A stretch of DNA of 64,000 bases from Nocardia spumae. GTDB lineage: Bacteria; Actinomycetota; Actinomycetes; Mycobacteriales; Mycobacteriaceae. Positions 18,685-28,710 of this stretch are shown here, in pieces. Position 1 is the first letter of the stretch, and each line of letters starts with the position of its first letter. The DNA is taken from NCBI RefSeq assembly GCF_020733635.1, contig NZ_JAJFZL010000001.1, forward strand, positions 5,518,001-5,582,000. Direction: 5' to 3'. The position numbers were made by a program, and so were the translations under genes. The notes under the pieces are model-generated. The model was given only the letters and a program-made list of their open reading frames with translations. It made no database searches and was not told where the DNA came from.

Positions 18685-19205
18685 TGACTACCCTTCGTCA
18701 TGCACTAACTCGCGACCTCACCACACCGAATGTGGAATATGTACGTGGACGGCGAGTTCCGATCTTCTACCCCCGCCGGACGGTCACGAAACTCCGTATT
18801 TTCCGTCGATGCCGGGGACTGGCCCGAGGACCGCGCGGCCTCGATTCGGCGTTGTCGCCACGGCGCGAAAGTAATGACCTCGGCAGAGCGGGTGATTGCG
18901 AGCCGCCGAAGACGGAAGTGCTACAAGACATATGACGATGCTGAGACGCGCGCGACAGAAGGTACTGCCCGAACGCGGAGCGTACGTAACACCTACGACA
19001 GTGCGATGTGGGTTGACACAATGATCCCTTTCCGATTTTCGTATGACAGCACACAAGCCGTTGTTACCGCACAGTATTTGGCCGATCTCAGACTTGTCAA
19101 CAATGGGAAGAGTGAGTTAACAACCCCACGTCAGGGTTGTATGACCGCCTCGATCCAGTCCGTTCGAAACTATGAAAATCTGAATTTTCCGATAAATTCG
19201 GACAA
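18685..19205. other. non-coding region upstream of the PKS genes
   Basis: About 520 bases between the PKS start and the tRNA terminator. The part from about 18990 to 19205 is richer in A and T than the surrounding coding DNA. Open frames across it have no recognisable domain and atypical codon use, so I do not call a gene. It should hold the promoter of the leftward PKS operon, but I could not place a convincing -10/-35 pair on the minus strand. Confidence 0.5.
19120..19140. promoter_or_regulatory. inverted repeat, candidate operator
   Basis: ACAACCC and GGGTTGT form a perfect 7-base dyad around a 7-base spacer (CACGTCA). It lies in the AT-richer non-coding stretch upstream of the PKS operon. 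Size and symmetry fit a dimeric repressor site, but no regulator gene is near and the site is about 440 bases from the PKS start. Confidence 0.25.
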
Positions 19206-19208
19206 ATG

Positions 19209-19250
19209 GAAAAAGCGGCTCCGGAATCTGTGATTCCGGAGCCGCTTTCG
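19209..19250 (-). terminator. rho-independent terminator of the first initiator tRNA
   Basis: A near-perfect 17-base stem (19212-19228 with 19232-19248) with a 3-base loop is followed on the minus strand by a run of T residues. It begins only a few bases past the tRNA 3' end. Confidence 0.85.
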
Positions 19251-19253
19251 TAG

Positions 19254-19327
19254 TAGCGGGGACAGGATTTGAACCTGCGACCTCTGGGTTATGAGCCCAG
19301 CGAGCTACCGAGCTGCTCCACCCCGCG
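19254..19327 (-). tRNA. initiator tRNA-fMet (anticodon CAU), copy 1
   Basis: The minus strand folds as a complete cloverleaf of 74 bases without an encoded CCA. Initiator signatures are present: C1 opposite U72 unpaired at the top of the acceptor stem, and three G-C pairs (GGG/CCC) next to the anticodon loop CUCAUAA. The T loop is TTCAAAT. The same 74 bases recur at 63274-63347. Confidence 0.96.
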
Positions 19328-19339
19328 TCGGTAGACACA

Positions 19340-19368
19340 ACACTACGCAACGACCCCGAAAAAACCAA
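19340..19368 (-). promoter_or_regulatory. promoter of initiator tRNA copy 1
   Basis: On the minus strand, TTGGTT (19363-19368) and TAGTGT (19340-19345) are separated by 17 bases. The -10 element ends 12 bases before the tRNA, the same distance as in the second copy. Confidence 0.55.
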
Positions 19369-19462
19369 AACGCGACGTCGTCGGCTCATGATGATCGCAA
19401 CGATGGCCGTACCCACGGCAGCGCGCGAGACTGGCCCGCTGACCCTTACGAACGTCCATCCA

Positions 19463-20003
19463 ATGCGCGAGCGCTATCGCGATCCCGCCCTGACCTCGCT
19501 GTCACGAACCAATGCGGTGATCGAACTGCAGCTGGCACATCGTTCCGTGCGCGCCTTTCTCGACGCACCGGTCGGCGACGAGGAATTGACCGCGATCGTC
19601 GCCGCCGCCCAGTCCGCGTCGACCTCGTCGAATCTGCAGGCGTGGAGCGTCGTGGCGGTGCGCGAACCGGCCCGGCGCGTCCGGCTGGCCACCCTCGCCG
19701 GTGATCAGGACTTCATTCGCCGTGCGCTGCTGCTGCTGGTGTGGCTGGCCGACCTCGGACGAATCGGCCGGGGTGAAGCCGCGTTTGCCGCAGCGCACCG
19801 TCCTGCATCGGGAGGTCTACGACCCCGCCGGCGACGACGCGATCGGCGAATACGACTCCCGCCTCGTCGAATACAACCGCGAGCACGGCCGGTCGTCGGG
19901 CTGGATCAGCGTCGTCCTCGGCCGCCTCCGCGATCGCGACAGCCTGAGGGGCCGCCACACACTTCGAGAACAGTTGCACCGGCGGGGATTACCGTCGCGG
20001 TGA
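19463..20003 (+). pseudogene. remnant of an NfsA-like nitroreductase / NADPH-dependent flavin oxidoreductase
   Basis: The N-terminal piece from ATG 19463 reads like this family: HRSVRAFLDAPVGDEEL, then AQSASTSSNLQAWSVV and a hydrophobic strand ending WLADLGR. The family's C-terminal piece (VKPRLPQRTVLHREVYD to the end at 20003) follows at once but in another frame. The middle of the protein, which I estimate at some 60-80 residues from the usual length of about 250, is missing between them. So the gene has an internal deletion plus a frameshift and cannot make the flavoenzyme. An in-frame ATG 75 bases upstream (19388) adds residues unlike the family. Confidence 0.75.
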
Positions 20004-20039
20004 GGACCCGTGGGCGCCTGCCGTGCTCGGAGCCGGCGT

Positions 20040-21752
20040 TCAGCGGCCGGCGGCGAAATCGGCGAGCCCGGCCGAAACCTGTTCGGGTTGCCCGTAGTTC
20101 TGGCGGGCGGCGGCGGTGAGCACGTCGATGTGGTTGTAACCGGGTAGTTCGGTCACCCGGTCGAGCGGATTTCCCGAGTCGGCGACGGCGATGCCGCCGC
20201 TGCCGCGGAAGGTGCGGATCGGATTGCGGTTCACCCCGTCGAGGTGAATGTGGTTGTGCGCGAACGACGGCGCCGTACCCTGTTGCAGATCGAGCGCGAG
20301 CCGGCTCGGGAAATACCATTCGGTGAAATCGAGCGGCGCTTCACACAGGCTGCTCGCGAGCTCGCCGATGGCGGTCACCTCGTTACCGGGCGCGGTATAG
20401 GGGGCGGCTTCGGGCGCCGACAGCGCCCCGATGTCGTCGTAGTCCGCCCACCGATAGACCGTATCCGGGTCGTACACGGCGGGCGAGACTTTCGGCGCGT
20501 CGCCGAACATGTTCATCGCCAGCGGGCTGTGCGCGATCGCGTCCGGCACCGGAAATGTCTTGGGCCCCACCGGCCCACCGGTGACGAATCCGACACTGGC
20601 CTGCAGGAATCCCAGCGGCTGCGAATTGTCGTCCAACAGTGCGCCGAGGACCGCCTCGTTGGTCGCGTACAGCCGCCGCACATCCGGGATTCCGGTCGCG
20701 AACATCGCGGGGTTCTGCGCCAGCAACGTCCGTAGCGTCCAGGTGATATTCGGATTGTCCGGCAGCCGATCGACCAGATCGTTCACACCGTCGGGCCGTA
20801 ACCGCGCCGCCAGACCTGCCAGCGCCAGCAGACCGGTGGTCTCCGGATTGATCACCGCGGGTAGCCGCAGCACCGGCAACGCGGTATCCAGCTGCAGCGC
20901 ACCGTCTTCCACCGGTCCGGCAAAGGGCGCGGGCAGGTCCGGGACCTGGATCCCACGCAGGCTCAGCCCGGCCGCGACGGTGGTGTCGAGCGCGAAATAG
21001 CCGGAACACTGGTTGTATCCGGCGTCATCGGTGGTGGCCGGATCACCGTCGAAATCCCACTCCGCGAAGTAGCCGGTGATGAACCCGCCCAGCGAGTGCC
21101 CGCCACAGAGCACCTTCTGCTTGCGCACGCGCTGATCCGGGAATTCGATTCGCAGGACCTCGTATTCGTCGCGCAGTGTGCGGGCCAGGCCTTGCGCCCG
21201 CAACCACTCCGTCGCCTGCCCCTCGGCATAGCCCGGGAATCGCCGGCCGTCGATCTGCGCGCCGTGGAAGTAGTAGTCCGTCGCGGTGTCGAACGACCCG
21301 GTCCGCAGCGCCGCCCGCACCCCGGTGTGATCCTCGAGACAGTTCGACCGCCGATCGAGCGCCCAGAACTCGATGTGCTCACCCCGTTCGGCGGCCTGTG
21401 ACACCGTGTTGCGCGCAACGCTGTCGAACGCGCCGGCCCCTTCGAAGATGCCGGGCTGCGCGACCAGGACGCGGTCGGCATCACCCGAGGCAATCGGCCC
21501 GTCCGCGGAGCGCCAGCGCAGATAGGACAGCGTGTCGCAGGCCGCGGGATGGGGCGGGCCGTCCGGTGGCAGCGGTACCGTGAGGGTTACCACCGAGGAG
21601 ACGACCGAGGCCACCGCGGACGACGTCGAGTAGACCGTCTCCGACCGGCCCGCCCCCTCGGCCGCGGCGACCGGGAACACGGCGGGCATGCTCGCGGCGA
21701 GCACCGCCAGTGGTATCACCAACGCGGACATTCCGTTTCGCCGAATCCGCAT
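20040..21752 (-). CDS. secreted alpha/beta hydrolase
   Basis: The product is 570 residues. It begins MRIRRNGM, followed by a hydrophobic stretch ending in small residues (VAAAEG), a Sec signal peptide, so the protein is probably exported. The nucleophile elbow GGHSLGG sits about two-fifths of the way in. A C-terminal NHIHLDGV and a later GYNHIDV could supply the catalytic His. The layout suggests a lipase- or esterase-like enzyme, but the substrate cannot be read. I chose ATG 21752 because GAAGGGA lies about nine bases upstream and the signal peptide starts there; the frame stays open upstream to 22175 but that part has no family features. The gene converges on the nitroreductase remnant and diverges from the cation transporter. 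Confidence 0.8.
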   Translation of the reverse strand: MRIRRNGMSALVIPLAVLAASMPAVFPVAAAEGAGRSETVYSTSSAVASVVSSVVTLTVPLPPDGPPHPAACDTLSYLRWRSADGPIASGDADRVLVAQPGIFEGAGAFDSVARNTVSQAAERGEHIEFWALDRRSNCLEDHTGVRAALRTGSFDTATDYYFHGAQIDGRRFPGYAEGQATEWLRAQGLARTLRDEYEVLRIEFPDQRVRKQKVLCGGHSLGGFITGYFAEWDFDGDPATTDDAGYNQCSGYFALDTTVAAGLSLRGIQVPDLPAPFAGPVEDGALQLDTALPVLRLPAVINPETTGLLALAGLAARLRPDGVNDLVDRLPDNPNITWTLRTLLAQNPAMFATGIPDVRRLYATNEAVLGALLDDNSQPLGFLQASVGFVTGGPVGPKTFPVPDAIAHSPLAMNMFGDAPKVSPAVYDPDTVYRWADYDDIGALSAPEAAPYTAPGNEVTAIGELASSLCEAPLDFTEWYFPSRLALDLQQGTAPSFAHNHIHLDGVNRNPIRTFRGSGGIAVADSGNPLDRVTELPGYNHIDVLTAAARQNYGQPEQVSAGLADFAAGR

Positions 21753-22008
21753 GTGCCCATCCCTTCGAGCCCGCTGTCGCGTCATCGAACCGCAACGCGC
21801 GTTCCGGACTCGGCCGTCGGGAGCACCGTCGGCACCGATCACGACAACACGTCTGTGATTGTATGAGAATCTCGCTCTCACCGTGCCGATCCCGCACATC
21901 GATCGCAGCGAGCTCGCGACGTCCCCCGCCGCCACGGGGTGCCCGGCGTCGGCGTGGCTGATCGAATCCACGCCCGCCCGGGGTGGCCGCGTCGTAGCGT
22001 GACCGGTT

Positions 22009-22905
22009 ATGCGCGCTCTGGCTTTCTCCCTGTGGGCCTCGGTGGTGTTCGTGGTGATGGCCCTGGTCTGGGGCCTGGCCGCCGGATCGCAGATGATCGT
22101 CTTCGACGGCCTGTATTCACTCGTCAGCGTCGGCCTCTCGGCGATATCGGTGGCCGCGCATCGGATCGTGGCCAAGGGGCCCGACGCGTCGTATCCGTGG
22201 GGCCGGGAGACATGGGAGCCGGTCGCGATCGTGGTGAAGGCGACCGCCCTCGGCGGACTGTGCGTCTACGGATCGGTGAACGCCGTCCGCGAGATTCTGC
22301 ACGGCGGCCGGGCGGTATCGGCCGTGTCGGCGCTGGTGTACGCGATCACGGCATCGCTCCTGAGTGTCGTGGTCGCGCTGGTCCTGCTCCGCGCCTCCCG
22401 ATCCGGGTCGGGGCTGGTGCGGGCCGAAGCCGCCGAATGGGCCGGGGACGCGGCGTTGAGCCTGGTGACACTGGCCGGGTTCGCCGTGGCCGTCGCACTG
22501 GTCCGAGCCGGCAACGAGGTGGCGGCGCGCTATGTGGACCCGGCACTGGTGATCATCGTGTCGATGATCTACCTCTGGATCCCGGTCCGGCTGTTCCGCG
22601 GCGCGTTTCGGGAGATCCTCACCATGGCCGCTCCGGCCCCGGTGCTCTCGCAGGTGCAGCGGATCTGCGAGGACATCCGGGCGGAGTACGGATTCGACGA
22701 ATCGCTGGTGCGCGCCGGCACCGTCGGCAGTCGGCTCGACCTCGAATTCGCCTTCGTCCTGGGCCCCGATACTCCGCACCGTGATGTCGGCTCCTTCGAT
22801 GCCGTGCGCGCCGAGATCCAGCGGAGTCTGACCGCGGTGGGCTACCACCACTCGACATCGGTCGTGTTCACGGCACAGCGCCGCTGGGTCCAGTGGGACA
22901 ACTGA
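22009..22905 (+). CDS. cation diffusion facilitator (CDF) family transporter
   Basis: The product is 298 residues. It has about six hydrophobic segments in the first 210 residues, the CDF signature FDGLYSLVSVGLS after the first segment, a second metal-site candidate (EWAGDAALS) in the middle, and a soluble C-terminal domain of about 90 residues. It probably exports a divalent cation such as Zn2+, Mn2+ or Fe2+ in exchange for protons. The residues seen do not settle the metal. It stands alone, divergent from the secreted hydrolase, with no link to the biosynthetic genes. Confidence 0.85.
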   Translation: MRALAFSLWASVVFVVMALVWGLAAGSQMIVFDGLYSLVSVGLSAISVAAHRIVAKGPDASYPWGRETWEPVAIVVKATALGGLCVYGSVNAVREILHGGRAVSAVSALVYAITASLLSVVVALVLLRASRSGSGLVRAEAAEWAGDAALSLVTLAGFAVAVALVRAGNEVAARYVDPALVIIVSMIYLWIPVRLFRGAFREILTMAAPAPVLSQVQRICEDIRAEYGFDESLVRAGTVGSRLDLEFAFVLGPDTPHRDVGSFDAVRAEIQRSLTAVGYHHSTSVVFTAQRRWVQWDN

Positions 22906-23043
22906 GCACACACCGACTCCTGCCTGTGCGAAAAGCCCTATAGGTCTTGTCGTTTCACGGCCGCGGCGGTAGCCTTCGGCCGGTGTGGCCACTGGGGGGT
23001 GGATTCCGATGGTGGCCGAACAAACCAGGAGTAGGGGGACTCT

Positions 23044-23355
23044 GTGGAGATGGATGTGCCTGCGGTGCAGGCCATTTCAGGCGACCTGCGATGGTCGGCG
23101 AATCGAGTGAACGATGCCGCTCACAGGGTCGCGACCGCGACCGGCGGCTTCGACCGGGCCAGCGCGGGTCGCGACTACGGCACCCACGGCGATCGGATCG
23201 CAGCCGGGTTGGCGGGGATAAGCTCCCGGATGTTCATGTGGGCCAATTGCGTGAACGATACGGGTTCGGCTCTCGAGGTAGCGGCAACTGTGCACGGCCG
23301 GGTAGATGACGAATCCGCGACCGGATTCGGGTCGACACAGGGCGTGATCGCATGA
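23044..23355 (+). CDS. ESX (type VII) secretion-associated small protein, EspC/WXG100-like
   Basis: The product is 103 residues and predicted to be mostly helical. It carries LRWSANRVNDAA near the N-terminus and a second helix with MFMWANCVNDTGSAL. Length, helical hairpin layout and gene context fit the EspC/DUF2580 or WXG100-like proteins that partner with type VII effectors. The start is GTG 23044. The stop overlaps the ATG of the next gene (ATGA), so the two are translationally coupled. No ESX core gene is in the window. Confidence 0.6.
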   Translation: MEMDVPAVQAISGDLRWSANRVNDAAHRVATATGGFDRASAGRDYGTHGDRIAAGLAGISSRMFMWANCVNDTGSALEVAATVHGRVDDESATGFGSTQGVIA

Positions 23356-25196
23356 GGCACAGCGATTCCGCCGCTACCGATATCGACCGAATACTGGATA
23401 CCGGCCTGGAGGGTTTGAATTTCTTCGCGTCCTTCACTCCGAGATACAAGTCGTGGACCGGGGCTGTGCCGTCGGATGGCGATCCGGACGCGCTGGCCGG
23501 CAGGTACAACCAGCAGCGCGGTATGGATGTGAGCGCCCTCCGCGCCGTTGCCACGGCAATCGATCAGGAGCTGGTGGGAGACCTCGGCAGCCATATCGAG
23601 ATTCAGCAGGCTCGGCTCGATGATCTGCCCGTGCGGTGGTCCGGTTCGTCCGGCGCTGACAACGCGGCTCAGTTGGTGCAGCGAATCAGCGAGCAGGTCG
23701 GCCGAGAGCACGGGAGTCTGTCCGACATCGCACGGACGATCTCGACAGCTGCCGATCAGCTGGAAAACATTGTGCGCACGAAGGCCGACGCCGTCCGCAT
23801 CGATTTCTCCACCGATCTCGTCGCATCCAAGACCTGCGACGACATCGATCGGCTCATTTCCTACGCCCGCGGTGATTTCGATGGCTGTGCCGATCGTGAT
23901 GAGCAGCGGGCGAAGGTACGTGACATTCTCACCGAGATCGGCACCGACGACGACCCGGCTGAATACGCCACCCGGTGGCTCGACAATGTATTCGTCCCCG
24001 CGATGGACGGTCGGGTAGCCGCATTCACCGCGCTGTCCGACGCCACGCACACTGCTGTCGACGGACTGTACGGGCAATTGGCCGAGGCCCTCGAAAGTGC
24101 GGACCGGCCGCAGTACAACTCGCCCGGCGGTCACCCATCGCCCACTACCGATCTGGGCACTACACAGCCGCCGACCGCAGGAGCACTGGCCCTGTTCAGC
24201 GGCCCGGCGCCGACTTCCGATGCGGTGAGCACCGTCGCTTCGGCGCTCACCACGAACACGACACAACCTGCGTCTCAACCGAGTCCGGTCACCACCTCTG
24301 GCGGCGGGACCGCCGACGACTCGACGGGCAGTGCCGGCCCGGCCCATTCGGTCGTGGTGGCCGCGGCCACCGCGAGGCCGATCTCCTCGTCCACAGATGC
24401 CGATGGCACGAAAACGAAAAAGGACGAAAAGACGAAGAAGACGGACGCGGGCGAAAAGAAAGGGCAGAAGAACTCGGAGGACAAGGACGCCGAAGACAAG
24501 GACTCGAAAGATCAACCGGCCGTCACCGACATGGGCAAGGTCGGCGAATGGCGGCCGGGTGATATCGCCAACATGGTCACCGCGGTAAGCCGGATCACCG
24601 GCAGCATTCCGGACCTCCTCGATAAGCTGGGCTCGCCGTTGCAGGCTGTCGGCGAGACAGTGAAGGACTTCGGGGAGGCGTTCAAGGACGTCGTCGGCGG
24701 CGATGGGATCACCGGCCTGGTCAAGGAAGGTGTCGACGCTGCGGAGCACATCGACAAACTCGTCGAGCATCACACCGATCCCGCGGGCGTTCCGGACAAC
24801 GATCATCCCGCGGGTACGGGTACCGGTACGGCCGGTCCTCCCACCGCACAACCCGCGAAAGCCGCCCTTTCCGATTCCGATGCGCCGCAACAGCGTGGCG
24901 TCGCCGTGTCGGCGAACCACGCTCCGGTGTCCGGCGGCGCGCCGAGCGCGACCATCACAGGCGCCTCGGCGGCCGTGAGCGAAGCACCATCACACGGGGC
25001 ACCTGCCACACCGTCCGGTGGCTTCTTCGGAGCGCCCGGCTCTACTACTCGTGGAGAGCAGGACGGGGAGCATCGCCCGAAAATCCGCTACACCCCCGCC
25101 GAGAGAACCGAACCAGCGGCGGAGGACGAACCCGAAGAACCGGAAACCAGGGGGAGAGATGAACTGGGCTCAGAAGATCGAGATGATCGGAAATGA
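23352..25196 (+). CDS. large ESX-associated protein with a proline/lysine-rich central region
   Basis: The product is 614 residues with no known catalytic motif that I recognise. Residues 1 to about 240 are predicted helical and include RWSGSSGADNAAQL, a WxG-like turn between helices as in type VII substrates. About 250-350 is Ser/Thr/Pro-rich, and a highly charged Lys/Glu/Asp segment runs from about 350 to 395. A helical part follows (about 395-480), then a low-complexity Pro/Ala/Glu tail. Coupled by ATGA to the small upstream protein, it looks like a secreted effector or structural partner of a type VII system. Function unknown. Confidence 0.6.
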   Translation: MRHSDSAATDIDRILDTGLEGLNFFASFTPRYKSWTGAVPSDGDPDALAGRYNQQRGMDVSALRAVATAIDQELVGDLGSHIEIQQARLDDLPVRWSGSSGADNAAQLVQRISEQVGREHGSLSDIARTISTAADQLENIVRTKADAVRIDFSTDLVASKTCDDIDRLISYARGDFDGCADRDEQRAKVRDILTEIGTDDDPAEYATRWLDNVFVPAMDGRVAAFTALSDATHTAVDGLYGQLAEALESADRPQYNSPGGHPSPTTDLGTTQPPTAGALALFSGPAPTSDAVSTVASALTTNTTQPASQPSPVTTSGGGTADDSTGSAGPAHSVVVAAATARPISSSTDADGTKTKKDEKTKKTDAGEKKGQKNSEDKDAEDKDSKDQPAVTDMGKVGEWRPGDIANMVTAVSRITGSIPDLLDKLGSPLQAVGETVKDFGEAFKDVVGGDGITGLVKEGVDAAEHIDKLVEHHTDPAGVPDNDHPAGTGTGTAGPPTAQPAKAALSDSDAPQQRGVAVSANHAPVSGGAPSATITGASAAVSEAPSHGAPATPSGGFFGAPGSTTRGEQDGEHRPKIRYTPAERTEPAAEDEPEEPETRGRDELGSEDRDDRK

Positions 25197-25344
25197 GCAC
25201 GCGGACAGTATTCGAGAAATTCGATACCGAATCGAACGGGTCGACCGTGAAGCGCAGCAGAACACCGCGGATCTCGGCCCGGGGGACACCGCTGAAGGCA
25301 GCGAGGACGCCCCGCTCGGGACCGGGCCGACCGTGAATCAATGA
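25159..25344 (+). CDS. small hypothetical protein of the ESX cassette
   Basis: The product is 61 residues, beginning [16 protein letters not shown]: a helical, charged N-terminal half and an acidic, disordered C-terminal half. ATG 25159 is preceded by GGGGGAGAG, a strong ribosome binding site. It overlaps the end of the 614-residue gene by 38 bases, which suggests coupled translation. Its stop overlaps the end of the convergent NRPS-3 by 7 bases. No family recognised. Confidence 0.5.
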   Translation: MNWAQKIEMIGNEHADSIREIRYRIERVDREAQQNTADLGPGDTAEGSEDAPLGTGPTVNQ

Positions 25345-28300
25345 TGGGCCGCAGTACGGTTCATCGTGCGTAGTGCCGGTCGGCGTGATCGAGCGAATTC
25401 CGCCCACCGGCCTTTCAACTCCGCCACCGTCGGAGCCTCGAACACCACAACAATCGGAACCTCCACCCCCAACACCGACCGAATCCGACCCACCAACCGC
25501 GTCACCAACAACGACTGCCCACCCAAATCGAAAAAACTGTCATCCACCCCAACCCCCGACACCCCCAACACCTCACCGAACAACCCCACCAACACCCGCT
25601 CCAACTCATCACCCGGAGCCCGAAACCCCACCCCCGACACAAACACCGGATCCGGCAACGCCCCCCGATCCAACTTCCCACTCACCGTCAACGGAAACTC
25701 CTCCAACACCACCACCACCGACGGCACCATGAACCCCGGCAACCGCCCACCCACAAAACGACGGACCGCGGCGGCCAGCAGACCGGCCTGCGGGTTGTTG
25801 GTGTATCGCGTGAGGTCGTCGGGCGGCGCCGCTGTGGTGTAGACATCGGTCAGATGCTTTCCCTCGGCCACCGCGGAATCCACGAATACCGCTTCGACAC
25901 AGCCCCGTTGCGCCGACCAGGTGACCGCGGTGGTGAAACCCAGTCGGCGCCCCAGAGCGTGTAGATCTTCGGGCAAGAGTCCGGACAAGCGTTCCGCGGC
26001 CTCGGGCAGCATGACTTCCTTACCCAGTGACTCGCTGCCGTCTACCGGCTGACCAGCACGGATACGTTGTGCCGCCGAAACCGCGTCGACCAGGCCGGCG
26101 TGCGGAATCCCGGTGACGCGCAAGCACCCGCCCCGTCGGCTCCGCAGTGAGGACTCGAGGTGGGCGCGGTCTTCGAACCGCGTCCGGGGCACCTCACCCA
26201 ACGACAGCACCCGCACCGGACCTTTGCGCAGCACGACGTCGTAGCGATACCGAGTCAGCTCGTTCACCGACACACCACGTTTGACGGCGATGTCCACCGC
26301 TGCGATCTCATCGAGCACCCTGGCCAGTGCCGGGAAGTACTCCGGAGCCACCAGCAGCTCCTGTTCGGCGGAAACACTGCGGCGCACCCGTTCTCGTACG
26401 GCCCGGGGATCGTCTCCGCCGCCCTGGGCGATCGCCACCTCGGTCGCGAACTCCTCGATCGAGGTCAGATTCCGGACGTCGCCGATGAACAGGGCACCAC
26501 CGGGAACCAGCAGGCGCAACGCTTGCGCGACAACCTTCCGAAGATAGCTTTCGCCCGGGAAGTATTGGACAACGGAATTCACGACCACGGTGTCGAAATG
26601 GCCTTCGGGTAGTCCGGACATGTCGTCGGCCGCCCGGACATGCAGATGAATCCGGTCAGCCCAGTCGGCGTCCAACTCTCGCAGCCCGCGCCCGAGCCGC
26701 TCGATCGTCACAGCCGAGAAGTCGGTGGCCCAGTACTCCGCACACTCCGGGGCCAATTGCGACATCAGCAATCCCGATCCCACGCCGATCTCGAGCACAC
26801 GCCCCGGGCCCACACCGCGGATCCGATCCACCGTCGTCGATTGCCATTCGCGCATCTGCTCGACGGGAATCGCGGCACCCGAGTACCTGCTGTTCCAACC
26901 ACTGAAATCCGCACCGAAGCCCAGTGCTTGCTTGTCGTCGGAGAATTCCGCACCGGAGTACAGATCGTCATAGATGCGGTGCCATTGCTCGACCAGTTGC
27001 CCCGCGCCCGCCACGGCGTCATCGGAGCCGACGGCTTCGGTGGTGTGGTCAGGCACCACATACCCCACCAACCGACCACCACCCCGCGCCACCACCACCG
27101 CCTGCGACACCAACGGATGAGACAACAACACCCCCTCCACCTCACCCGGCTCCACCCGAAAACCCCGAACCTTCACCTGATCATCAACACGCCCCACAAA
27201 CCGCAACTCCCCATCAACACCCCACCGCACCAAATCACCCGTCCGATACAACCGACCCCCCGACACACCGAACGGATCCGCCACAAACCGCGACGCCGTC
27301 AAACCAGCCCGACCCCAATACCCCCGAGCCAACTGCACACCCGCCACATACAACTCACCCACAACCCCCACAGCCACCGGCTCCAACCCCACACCCAACA
27401 CATACAACCGCACATTCCCCACCGGACCACCAATAGGCACACCACCAACACCACCCCCCACACCCAACACCGCCGCCGCACAAAACACCGTCGCCTCCGT
27501 CGGCCCGTACATGTTGTGGAGTCGCACGTCCGGGAGCGCGGCGTCGAGACGGGCGGCGACAGCGGGTGGCAGGACGTCGGCCCCGGTTCCTATCCACTCC
27601 AGGCTTTCGACGGGGTTGCCGGGCAGTGATTCGACGAACTCCACGAAGGCCGACAGCAGTGCCGGCGTCGCGAACATCCTCGTGATCCGATGCGTCTCGA
27701 TCAGGTGCGCCATCTCGGTGACGTCGGAACGCTGTTGCCGGGCGCACACGACGGCACCGCCCCCGGCGAGGGCCGGCCAGATTTCATATGTGGAAGCGTC
27801 GAAGGCCACCGACGAATGGGCCAGCACACGATCCTCGGACCCGATCGTCCACGCCTGCCCCACCAGATTCGCCACATTGCGGTGCGTAATGGCCACACCC
27901 TTCGGCATCCCGGTGGAGCCGGAGGTATAGATCACATAAGCCAGGTTGTCCGGCCGCACCCGCGCGGCCGGCGCGAACACATCGATCGCCTCGGCGCTAT
28001 CGATACCGCTGTCACCGACGAGCAAACGAGGGATGTCCGGGCGGGGCAGAGCGGACTCGATCGTGGCGTCGGTGATCACCACCGCGGGCGCGGCGTCGTC
28101 GAGGATGAGTTTCGATCTGTCCAGCGGATAACCCGGGTCCATGGGCAGATACGCCCCACCCGCCTTCACCACCGCCAGCAATGCCACGATGAAATCGGCC
28201 GACCGTGGCAATGCCACCGCCACAACACAATCCGCACCGATACCATGCGCCACCAACGCATGAGCAAGCCGATCCGAACGGATATCGAGTTGCTGGTAGG

Positions 28301-28574
28301 TGAGTGATACCTCGCCACACACCACCGCCACCGCGTCCGGCGCCGACCGCACCCGCTCGGCGAACAACTCCGGAATCGTCTTGTCCGCCACCACCATCGC
28401 CGTGTCGTTCCAGTCGACCAGCACCCGCTGCCGGTCAGCATCGTCGAGCAGGGCCACCGGCCCCTCGGCGCTGCCCGACGAGAGCCCCACCGGCTCGAGT
28501 GGCGCGCCTACCACCCCTTCGGACCGAGCGGTATTCGGCTGGAGACTGACAATTCGATCATCGGATGAGCTCAT
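25338..28574 (-). CDS. NRPS-3: adenylation - N-methyltransferase - PCP
   Basis: The product is 1078 residues with no condensation domain. After a 60-residue leader the A domain runs from about 75, with [11 protein letters not shown] near 215 and the hinge region [14 protein letters not shown]. It is interrupted there by a SAM-dependent methyltransferase (EIGVGSGLL near 593) and resumes with LPGFMVPSV and [13 protein letters not shown] follows (LGGQSLL near 1018). Such insertions methylate the aminoacyl nitrogen, so the residue is expected N-methylated. Read against GrsA, the pocket code is D-A-Y-F-I-T-M-V-F-K, which I cannot assign. NRPS-2 ends in an unpaired C domain, so the two probably form one split module. 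Several segments are identical in DNA to parts of NRPS-2. The ATG has AGAGG upstream. Confidence 0.92.
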   Translation of the reverse strand: MSSSDDRIVSLQPNTARSEGVVGAPLEPVGLSSGSAEGPVALLDDADRQRVLVDWNDTAMVVADKTIPELFAERVRSAPDAVAVVCGEVSLTYQQLDIRSDRLAHALVAHGIGADCVVAVALPRSADFIVALLAVVKAGGAYLPMDPGYPLDRSKLILDDAAPAVVITDATIESALPRPDIPRLLVGDSGIDSAEAIDVFAPAARVRPDNLAYVIYTSGSTGMPKGVAITHRNVANLVGQAWTIGSEDRVLAHSSVAFDASTYEIWPALAGGGAVVCARQQRSDVTEMAHLIETHRITRMFATPALLSAFVEFVESLPGNPVESLEWIGTGADVLPPAVAARLDAALPDVRLHNMYGPTEATVFCAAAVLGVGGGVGGVPIGGPVGNVRLYVLGVGLEPVAVGVVGELYVAGVQLARGYWGRAGLTASRFVADPFGVSGGRLYRTGDLVRWGVDGELRFVGRVDDQVKVRGFRVEPGEVEGVLLSHPLVSQAVVVARGGGRLVGYVVPDHTTEAVGSDDAVAGAGQLVEQWHRIYDDLYSGAEFSDDKQALGFGADFSGWNSRYSGAAIPVEQMREWQSTTVDRIRGVGPGRVLEIGVGSGLLMSQLAPECAEYWATDFSAVTIERLGRGLRELDADWADRIHLHVRAADDMSGLPEGHFDTVVVNSVVQYFPGESYLRKVVAQALRLLVPGGALFIGDVRNLTSIEEFATEVAIAQGGGDDPRAVRERVRRSVSAEQELLVAPEYFPALARVLDEIAAVDIAVKRGVSVNELTRYRYDVVLRKGPVRVLSLGEVPRTRFEDRAHLESSLRSRRGGCLRVTGIPHAGLVDAVSAAQRIRAGQPVDGSESLGKEVMLPEAAERLSGLLPEDLHALGRRLGFTTAVTWSAQRGCVEAVFVDSAVAEGKHLTDVYTTAAPPDDLTRYTNNPQAGLLAAAVRRFVGGRLPGFMVPSVVVVLEEFPLTVSGKLDRGALPDPVFVSGVGFRAPGDELERVLVGLFGEVLGVSGVGVDDSFFDLGGQSLLVTRLVGRIRSVLGVEVPIVVVFEAPTVAELKGRWAEFARSRRPALRTMNRTAAHH
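25414..25763. repeat. 350-bp direct repeat, copy 1 (A10-PCP region of NRPS-3)
   Basis: By eye identical over 350 bases to 36699-37048 in NRPS-2. Its plus strand is strikingly poor in G, unlike flanking NRPS-3 DNA. Confidence 0.85.
27157..27412. repeat. 256-bp direct repeat, copy 1 (A-domain A6-A8 region of NRPS-3)
   Basis: By eye identical to 34005-34260 in the second A domain of NRPS-2, and largely shared with 37203-37351 in its first A domain. Confidence 0.85.
28196..28390. repeat. 195-bp direct repeat, copy 1 (N-terminal part of NRPS-3 A domain)
   Basis: Matches 35068-35262 in NRPS-2 with one difference (28250 versus 35122). It encodes the A1-A2 part of the A domain. Confidence 0.8.
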
Positions 28575-28710
28575 TTTTGCCTCTGTTCACAAGACGGATT
28601 AATAGACCAGTAGTGGAGGTAGGCATCGAAATGCAATTCGATGGCGACCGCCATCGACGAGAACAACGAGAGATCGTGCATTCGCGCCGACAATCAACAG
28701 CGCCGATCAG

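Noticed and set aside
18730..19233. Possible plus-strand gene of 167 codons upstream of the PKS
   Set aside because: No family resemblance, no good ribosome binding site, mixed composition, and it runs through the tRNA terminator region.
21753..22175. N-terminal extension of the secreted hydrolase to 22175
   Set aside because: It would place a signal peptide in the middle of the protein and overlap the divergent CDF gene. The internal ATG at 21752 has a good ribosome binding site.
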